Assembly: GCA_049975325.1 (NCBI GenBank)
Contig: JBNGDW010000030.1
Span: 1-16,777, forward strand
DNA length: 16,777 bases
Source of the DNA: JBNGDW01 sp049975325
Lineage (GTDB): Bacteria; Cloacimonadota; Cloacimonadia; JGIOTU-2; JBNGDW01
Reading direction: 5' to 3'
The notes below the pieces were generated by a model. The model did not search any database, was not told the DNA's origin, and was given only the letters and a program-made list of their open reading frames with translations. Below, in pieces: positions 12,454-16,777 of the stretch. Position 1 is the stretch's first letter. Every line of letters starts with the position of its first letter. The translations under genes were made by a program, and so were the position numbers.

Positions 12454-13407
12454 ATGATTAGGAAATCCGCCAGTTGGCGGACTCACGAAATTTTACCCGA
12501 AGACCACAGTAGAATTGCAAGATTTAAGTTCTTTCTGCGGGTGGAAAAGGGGCTTTCTTCCAATACTATTGACGCTTATAATAACGACATAGAACAGTTC
12601 GCTCTGTTTCTCGCATCCCAATCTCATGCGGGTGAGAGTGTTGAGAGAAACCTGCTCTCCGTTACCCCTGACGATGTACAGTCATTTTTGAACCAGCTCT
12701 ATTCCGAAGGATTGGCAGATGTCTCTGTGGCCCGAAAGAGAAGTTCTCTTGTGAGCTTCTACAAGTTTCTTTTCGATGAAGAACTTATTCCAGCACCCAT
12801 CTTTGAAAAGTTTCCTGCTCCTAAGATAACCCATAAGCTGCCAGAGGCATTGTCTGTCGATGAAGTGGACGCACTTATCAATGCTGTGGATACAAAGGAT
12901 GAGTATGGCTTAAGAGATAGGGCTATGCTGGAATTCCTTTATTCAACAGGTGCAAGAATCTCTGAAATGATCAATCTGCATGAAAGCGACATCCTTTGGG
13001 ATGATTATATTGTCCGACTTTTTGGTAAGGGTAACAAAGAGAGGTATGTGCCGATATCAAAAATTTGCCTTACCTATTGTAAGGAATATATTTATCATGC
13101 AAGGCCTATCCTTTTGAAGGGTAAGCATAGTACGATTATGTTTCTGAATAGATTTGGAAATAAATTGAGTAGAATGGGATGCTGGAAAATCATCGAAAAG
13201 CACACTGTAAAGGCTGGCATACGCTCAAAAGTATCGCCGCATACCCTGCGGCACTCCTTTGCTACACATCTCTTACAGGGAGGAGCGGATCTGCGAGCAG
13301 TACAGTCTATGCTTGGACACCAAAGTATAAGCACTACTCAAATTTATACAAATATTGACAAAAATTATGTGAAGAAAGTTTATTTTAACTCTCATCCAAG
13401 AGCATAA
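12454..13407 (+). CDS. Xer-type tyrosine recombinase
   Basis: This 317-residue site-specific recombinase of the XerC/XerD group resolves chromosome dimers in its best-known members. The SAM-like DNA-binding domain (about 20-108) holds FLRVEKGLSSNTIDAY. All catalytic residues are present: R168 (TGARISE), K192 (GKGNKER), H263 and R266 (HTLRH), H289 (GHQS) and nucleophile Y298 (QIYT). The tail ending HPRA is typical of Xer. Lack of integrase-specific domains and its housekeeping neighbours favour a chromosomal Xer. The first ten codons (MIRKSASWRT) overlap a TCCGCC/GGCGGA palindrome, so the N-terminus is extended by repeat sequence. No later in-frame start precedes the conserved domain. XerC versus XerD is undecided. 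Confidence 0.92.
   Translation: MIRKSASWRTHEILPEDHSRIARFKFFLRVEKGLSSNTIDAYNNDIEQFALFLASQSHAGESVERNLLSVTPDDVQSFLNQLYSEGLADVSVARKRSSLVSFYKFLFDEELIPAPIFEKFPAPKITHKLPEALSVDEVDALINAVDTKDEYGLRDRAMLEFLYSTGARISEMINLHESDILWDDYIVRLFGKGNKERYVPISKICLTYCKEYIYHARPILLKGKHSTIMFLNRFGNKLSRMGCWKIIEKHTVKAGIRSKVSPHTLRHSFATHLLQGGADLRAVQSMLGHQSISTTQIYTNIDKNYVKKVYFNSHPRA
12466..12481. repeat. TCCGCC-N4-GGCGGA palindrome, copy 5 (inside recombinase gene)
   Basis: A perfect 6-bp stem with loop AGTT begins 12 bases after the recombinase start codon. It encodes part of residues 5-10 (SASWRT). In mRNA it would form a hairpin just inside the start of the gene. Confidence 0.78.
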
Positions 13408-13428
13408 AAAATAGATGCAGGAGGAACA

Positions 13429-14574
13429 ATGAATTACAAAGTATCCATAGGCTCATTGATGCTTTTTATTCTTGCTTTAAGTCTCTTGAGCGCCCAGGAA
13501 CTTACAGAGCAGGAAGTGCTTAGGATAGAAAATGAGGCTTATAATGCCTATCAAGAAGGAACACAACTTGAAGCGCTAGGCGATATCCCAGGTGCACTCG
13601 AAAAATATGAAGAGGCAGTCGCTAAATACGAACAGACGATCTCTGCAAAACCTGATAATATCATTATAACTGCTGAAATGTATAATAAGATTTCTCTCCT
13701 TTATTATCAAATACAAAATGTTAGAAAAGCCGCGGAAACCGCAGAAAAGGCGCTTGAGAAGTACCAGTTACTCGCTACTGAAGATAACGCGTATAACCAG
13801 GTTATTGATGCATTATATAAAAATCTTTCTGTCTTTTGGTATACTGCAAAAGAGTATGATAAGGCGTTGCAATATTACGAAATAAGACGAGAGCGTGACC
13901 CGAATAACTATCAGATTGTACTTTCTATGAGTAGAATCTATCGCCAAATTGGGCAACCACAGGAAGCCTTGAATGTCCTTCTACAATATGACGAACAGTA
14001 TGAGCAGCATTGTAGAGTCAAAAAGGCTATTGCAGAATTGTATGAAGAAGCGTTCAATAATATTGAACAGGCTATCACATTCTACAAGGAAGCATTCTCA
14101 ATTAATCCACAGGAAGTTGATATACTACAAAAAATAGGTCTATTGTACCATGAGTTAGGGCAAGTGGATAAGGCAATACAAGCGTATGAAGACTTTATTG
14201 CCACAGAACCAGATGCAAGTACTTTGCGCAAGGTTTATAAAAATCTAGGAATCTTTTACCAGAGTATCGATGATGCTGGAAATGCTATTGAAGCCTTTGA
14301 AAATTCTATTAATATCGAATTTGATAAGGAGATTGCTGTTGCGTTGATTCAGCTTTATTATTCCCAGGGAAATTATGCAAAAGCAAGGGAGTACATCATG
14401 GCAGTTCGCAATGTTGAGCCAAATAATCCTCAAGCTTATTATTATATGGGTCTGATATATTTGGAAGGGGAGAATCTTGAGGCAGCACTATCAGAATTCC
14501 AAGCGATTGCAGATCATCCCACACTCGGTCCCGCGGCAAGAGACCAAATCGAATATATTGAGAAACAATTATAA
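13429..14574 (+). CDS. Secreted tetratricopeptide-repeat protein
   Basis: This 381-residue protein has a Sec signal peptide (about 1-22, core SLMLFILALSLLSAQ) with likely cleavage after SAQ. About seven TPR units span the rest. Clear ones include the stretch ALEKYEEAVAKYEQ, KALQYYEIRRERDPNNY, AITFYKEAFSINPQ, AIQAYEDFIATEPD, AIEAFENSI and AYYYMGLIYLEGENLEAALSEF. TPR superhelices scaffold protein-protein contacts, here presumably in the periplasm. No enzymatic domain is present, and partners cannot be inferred. AGGAGG lies before the ATG. It is 12 bases from tpiA and probably co-transcribed. The class is sure, the role is not. Confidence 0.88.
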   Translation: MNYKVSIGSLMLFILALSLLSAQELTEQEVLRIENEAYNAYQEGTQLEALGDIPGALEKYEEAVAKYEQTISAKPDNIIITAEMYNKISLLYYQIQNVRKAAETAEKALEKYQLLATEDNAYNQVIDALYKNLSVFWYTAKEYDKALQYYEIRRERDPNNYQIVLSMSRIYRQIGQPQEALNVLLQYDEQYEQHCRVKKAIAELYEEAFNNIEQAITFYKEAFSINPQEVDILQKIGLLYHELGQVDKAIQAYEDFIATEPDASTLRKVYKNLGIFYQSIDDAGNAIEAFENSINIEFDKEIAVALIQLYYSQGNYAKAREYIMAVRNVEPNNPQAYYYMGLIYLEGENLEAALSEFQAIADHPTLGPAARDQIEYIEKQL

Positions 14575-14586
14575 AATAAGGTGATT

Positions 14587-15363
14587 ATGAATGTGAGACC
14601 CATAATTATTGCCGGTAACTGGAAGATGCATAAGACCTATGCTCAAGCAAAGAAATTTTTTTACGGAATTTCAGATTGGAGAAAAGATTTTCCCGATCAT
14701 ATACAGGTGTTAATTTTTCCCCCTAGCCTCTATCTTATTGACGCTATAGAAATCTGTAAGCAGGCTAATATTGGCATAGGGGCACAGAATATTTATTACA
14801 AGGATTTTGGAGCATTTACTGGTGAGATTTCGGCTAAGATGATCAAAGAGGCGGGGGCTACCCACTCGCTTGTTGGGCACTCAGAAAGACGGTATATATT
14901 TCATGAAACTGATAATGAGGTGAATTTGAAGCTCAAATCAGTTATTGCTAATGAACTTACTGCTATAATCTGTGTAGGGGAAACCGCTGAGGAACGCGAA
15001 GCAGGAGAAACCCTGCAGGTGTTGGAGAGGCAGCTCAAGGAAGGTTTTCGCGATATACCTTCCAAAGATATGGATAAGATTATCGTTGCATATGAACCTG
15101 TATGGGCGATTGGTACAGGGAAAACAGCCACTCCAGAAATTGCAGAGTACGCCCATAAATTTATCCGTGACTGGATAGGCAAAAATTATGGGACAGAATC
15201 CAGTTTGATCGTTCCTATCCTCTACGGAGGAAGCGTGGATGTTAAAAATATCAAAGACCTTCTTTTGCAATCAGATATAGATGGTGCACTTATCGGGGGG
15301 GCAAGCCTACGAATTGATGATTTTAAGAAAATGATAGAAATTGCTGAAAAAATAGCCAAGTAG
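14587..15363 (+). CDS. tpiA: Triosephosphate isomerase
   Basis: TpiA interconverts dihydroxyacetone phosphate and glyceraldehyde 3-phosphate in glycolysis and gluconeogenesis. The 258-residue TIM barrel has every active-site element: N11 and K13 (GNWKMHKT), H98 in VGHSERR, E170 in AYEPVWAIGTGKTAT (the flexible loop follows), and the phosphate-binding YGGSV and IGGASL near the end. ATG 14587 was preferred to GTG 14581, because AAGG at 14578-14581 can act as the ribosome-binding site for it and homology begins at RPIIAGNWK; the two-codon difference is minor. The short gap from the TPR gene suggests translational coupling. The gene is complete and ordinary. Confidence 0.96.
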   Translation: MNVRPIIIAGNWKMHKTYAQAKKFFYGISDWRKDFPDHIQVLIFPPSLYLIDAIEICKQANIGIGAQNIYYKDFGAFTGEISAKMIKEAGATHSLVGHSERRYIFHETDNEVNLKLKSVIANELTAIICVGETAEEREAGETLQVLERQLKEGFRDIPSKDMDKIIVAYEPVWAIGTGKTATPEIAEYAHKFIRDWIGKNYGTESSLIVPILYGGSVDVKNIKDLLLQSDIDGALIGGASLRIDDFKKMIEIAEKIAK

Positions 15364-15370
15364 ATGTCGG

Positions 15371-16621
15371 ATGCTGGATATAAATTTTATTAGAAAAAAT
15401 ACCGAGTTCGTTGAGAGATGTATAAAGGCAAAAGGTGAAGAGGTTGATTTTAAAAATTTTTTGGAAATTGACCAAAAACGCCGTGAGTTGCAATACCGAT
15501 TTGATAAAAAGCGAGAGGTTCAGAAAGAGATATCAAAAAAGATTGGTAATCTGAAAAAAGCCGGAAAAGATACTGACGAACTTCTTGCAGAAATGAAGTC
15601 ACTTGCAGAGGAAATCAAATCGCTATCCACTGATTTAAATGAGGTGAACGAAAAGTTTGAGAGCCTTTATCTTTCCATTCCTAATGTATTTGCAGATGAT
15701 GTTCCTCTCGGCAAAACAGAAGCAGACAATGTGATTGTAAGAGAGTGGGGTTCATTCCCTAAATTTGATTTTGAGCCACTGGATCATGTAGAGCTTTCAG
15801 AAAAACTTGGTTTGATTGATTTCAGGCGGTCTGCAAAGATTGCAGGCACTGGTTTTGTGTCTTATACAGGGTTTGGAGCCAGGCTGGAGCGAGCACTTAT
15901 CAACTTTATGCTTGATTTCCACCGTAAGAATGGTTACACTGAAATACTCCCGCCATTTATGGCGAACAGACGGACAATGACCGGTACAGGACAGCTTCCC
16001 AAATTAGAAGATGATATGTATAGAGTGGAAGAGGATGATTTCTTTCTTATTCCAACCGGAGAAGTTCCTGTTACTAATTTTTATCAGGATGAAGTTTTAG
16101 ATGAAGATGAACTTCCAAAAAAGTATGTTTCTTACACTCCCTGTTTTCGGCGAGAAGCGGGTTCATATGGCAAAAAGACAAGAGGATTGCAAAGAATTCA
16201 TCAATTTAACAAAGTTGAACTAGTACAGTTTGTTAAGCCTGAGGATTCTGAGTTAGCCCTTCAGGAAATTGTAAGTGATGTGGAAGGTATTCTGCAGACA
16301 TTGAATTTGCCGTATCGCGTCAACTTGCTGTGCAGTGGTGACCTAAGTTTTGCTGCCTATAAATGTTATGATCTTGATGTATGGGCAGAAGGAACAAAGA
16401 AGTATTTGGAAGTATCCTCTTGTAGCTCCTTCAATGATTTTCAGGCAAGACGTGCTAATATTCGCTATCGGGCAAGGAGTGATGGAAAGTTGCATTTTGT
16501 GCACACCTTAAATGGCTCGGGAATTGCCACACCTCGGACAATGATTGCTCTGCTTGAGAACAATCAAACTCGGGATGGCAAGATTATTATTCCTGATTCT
16601 TTAAGGAAATATTATAGGTAG
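15371..16621 (+). CDS. serS: Seryl-tRNA synthetase
   Basis: SerS charges tRNA-Ser with serine and supplies the substrate for selenocysteine formation where that exists. The 416-residue class II synthetase opens with MLDINFIRKN. A long antiparallel coiled-coil arm (about 30-100) grips the tRNA variable arm. The catalytic domain carries TGTGQLPK. Motif 2 is FRREAGSYGKKTRGLQRIHQF (about 259-279) and motif 3 GSGIATPRTMIALLENNQ (about 381-398). Length is normal and no residue seems missing. It begins 7 bases after the tpiA stop with only a weak ribosome-binding site, so it is likely read from the same mRNA as tpiA. Confidence 0.97.
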   Translation: MLDINFIRKNTEFVERCIKAKGEEVDFKNFLEIDQKRRELQYRFDKKREVQKEISKKIGNLKKAGKDTDELLAEMKSLAEEIKSLSTDLNEVNEKFESLYLSIPNVFADDVPLGKTEADNVIVREWGSFPKFDFEPLDHVELSEKLGLIDFRRSAKIAGTGFVSYTGFGARLERALINFMLDFHRKNGYTEILPPFMANRRTMTGTGQLPKLEDDMYRVEEDDFFLIPTGEVPVTNFYQDEVLDEDELPKKYVSYTPCFRREAGSYGKKTRGLQRIHQFNKVELVQFVKPEDSELALQEIVSDVEGILQTLNLPYRVNLLCSGDLSFAAYKCYDLDVWAEGTKKYLEVSSCSSFNDFQARRANIRYRARSDGKLHFVHTLNGSGIATPRTMIALLENNQTRDGKIIIPDSLRKYYR

Positions 16622-16623
16622 GT

Positions 16624-16648
16624 TAATCAGCGTCTAACAAGCTGATTA
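16624..16648 (+). terminator. Possible terminator hairpin after serS
   Basis: An 8-bp inverted repeat TAATCAGC/GCTGATTA with a 9-base loop starts right after the serS stop. It lacks an immediate T-run, so it is at best a weak intrinsic terminator. Confidence 0.35.
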
Positions 16649-16669
16649 CATAGAAACCGTTTAAGGGTT

Positions 16670-16750
16670 CAAAAATTTTTTAAAATTTTTGTTTAAAAAA
16701 CTTGACATTAATTTCATAGTTATTAAATTTAATATCACGATCTTTGATAA
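16670..16750 (+). promoter_or_regulatory. Strong promoter with UP-like A-tracts and boxA-like motif
   Basis: A perfect inverted A/T tract (10-bp arms, 16670-16691) and a further A-run precede TTGACA (16702-16707), as UP elements do. The best -10 is TAAATT (16724-16729, 16-base spacer). GATCTTTGATAA (16739-16750) resembles the boxA antitermination motif of rRNA leaders (consensus TGCTCTTTA). No gene starts before the window ends, so the target lies beyond the edge; a stable-RNA operon is the best guess. Confidence 0.45.
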
Positions 16751-16777
16751 AGAATCATAGGGTGTATGCGGGTACAT

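Noticed and set aside
12454..13407. Tyrosine recombinase as an integrase of a mobile element that moves the orphan-gene modules
   Set aside because: Its sequence is Xer-like throughout, including the HPRA tail, with housekeeping neighbours and no attachment-site duplication seen.

Overview
The window is about 16.8 kb of AT-rich DNA in which every convincing gene lies on the + strand. Lipid A synthesis (LpxK), a periplasmic-type lytic transglycosylase lipoprotein and a nucleotide-sugar cluster point to a diderm (Gram-negative) bacterium. The AT-rich composition, the scattered TCCGCC-N4-GGCGGA palindromes, the TGS-nucleoside kinase and the many orphan GxxExxY/four-helix-bundle genes resemble uncultivated candidate phyla of the FCB/WOR-3 type. 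That placement is a guess from style, not a phylogenetic result.

Layout. (1) 1-5600 is a surface-sugar region. It holds a Gfo/Idh/MocA dehydrogenase, a left-handed beta-helix acetyltransferase, a DegT-type aminotransferase and an NAD-dependent sugar epimerase. The first three are the expected set for turning a UDP-linked sugar into an acetamido sugar (WbpB/WbpD/WbpE logic). The set is interrupted by a broken GxxExxY gene (2199-2695) and a 23S-IVP/Avd-like four-helix-bundle gene (4002-4394); a further intact GxxExxY gene lies at 34-423. (2) 5600-9963 is an envelope and housekeeping run: LemA, LpxK, TatD, a 56-residue 2[4Fe-4S] ferredoxin and an MltD-like lipoprotein with two LysM domains. (3) 10028-10247 carries tRNA-Pro(GGG) and tRNA-His(GTG), both with encoded CCA, behind a clear promoter. 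(4) 10316-10693 is a gene-poor stretch with remnants of a second four-helix-bundle gene, 14-bp iterons in inverted orientation on either side, and a 99-bp direct repeat. (5) 10770-16621 encodes a TGS-nucleoside kinase, a Xer-type tyrosine recombinase, a secreted TPR protein, triosephosphate isomerase and seryl-tRNA synthetase. (6) The last 150 bases hold an A-tract-rich promoter and a boxA-like motif that look like the leader of a stable-RNA (possibly rRNA) operon beyond the edge.

The most interesting signal is a shared architecture. Three separate places hold one small orphan gene or its remains (GxxExxY nuclease-fold, four-helix bundle, four-helix bundle remnant). Each is bracketed by short iteron-like repeats that are inverted relative to each other, with no transposase in sight. 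The iteron sequence differs at each place. In two cases the flanks merge into neighbouring coding or start signals. This suggests non-autonomous, single-gene mobile modules that insert between genes, one of which has since been hit by a MITE-like element. A second, independent layer of small mobile DNA is the TCCGCC-N4-GGCGGA palindrome, present five times, once inside the start of the recombinase gene.
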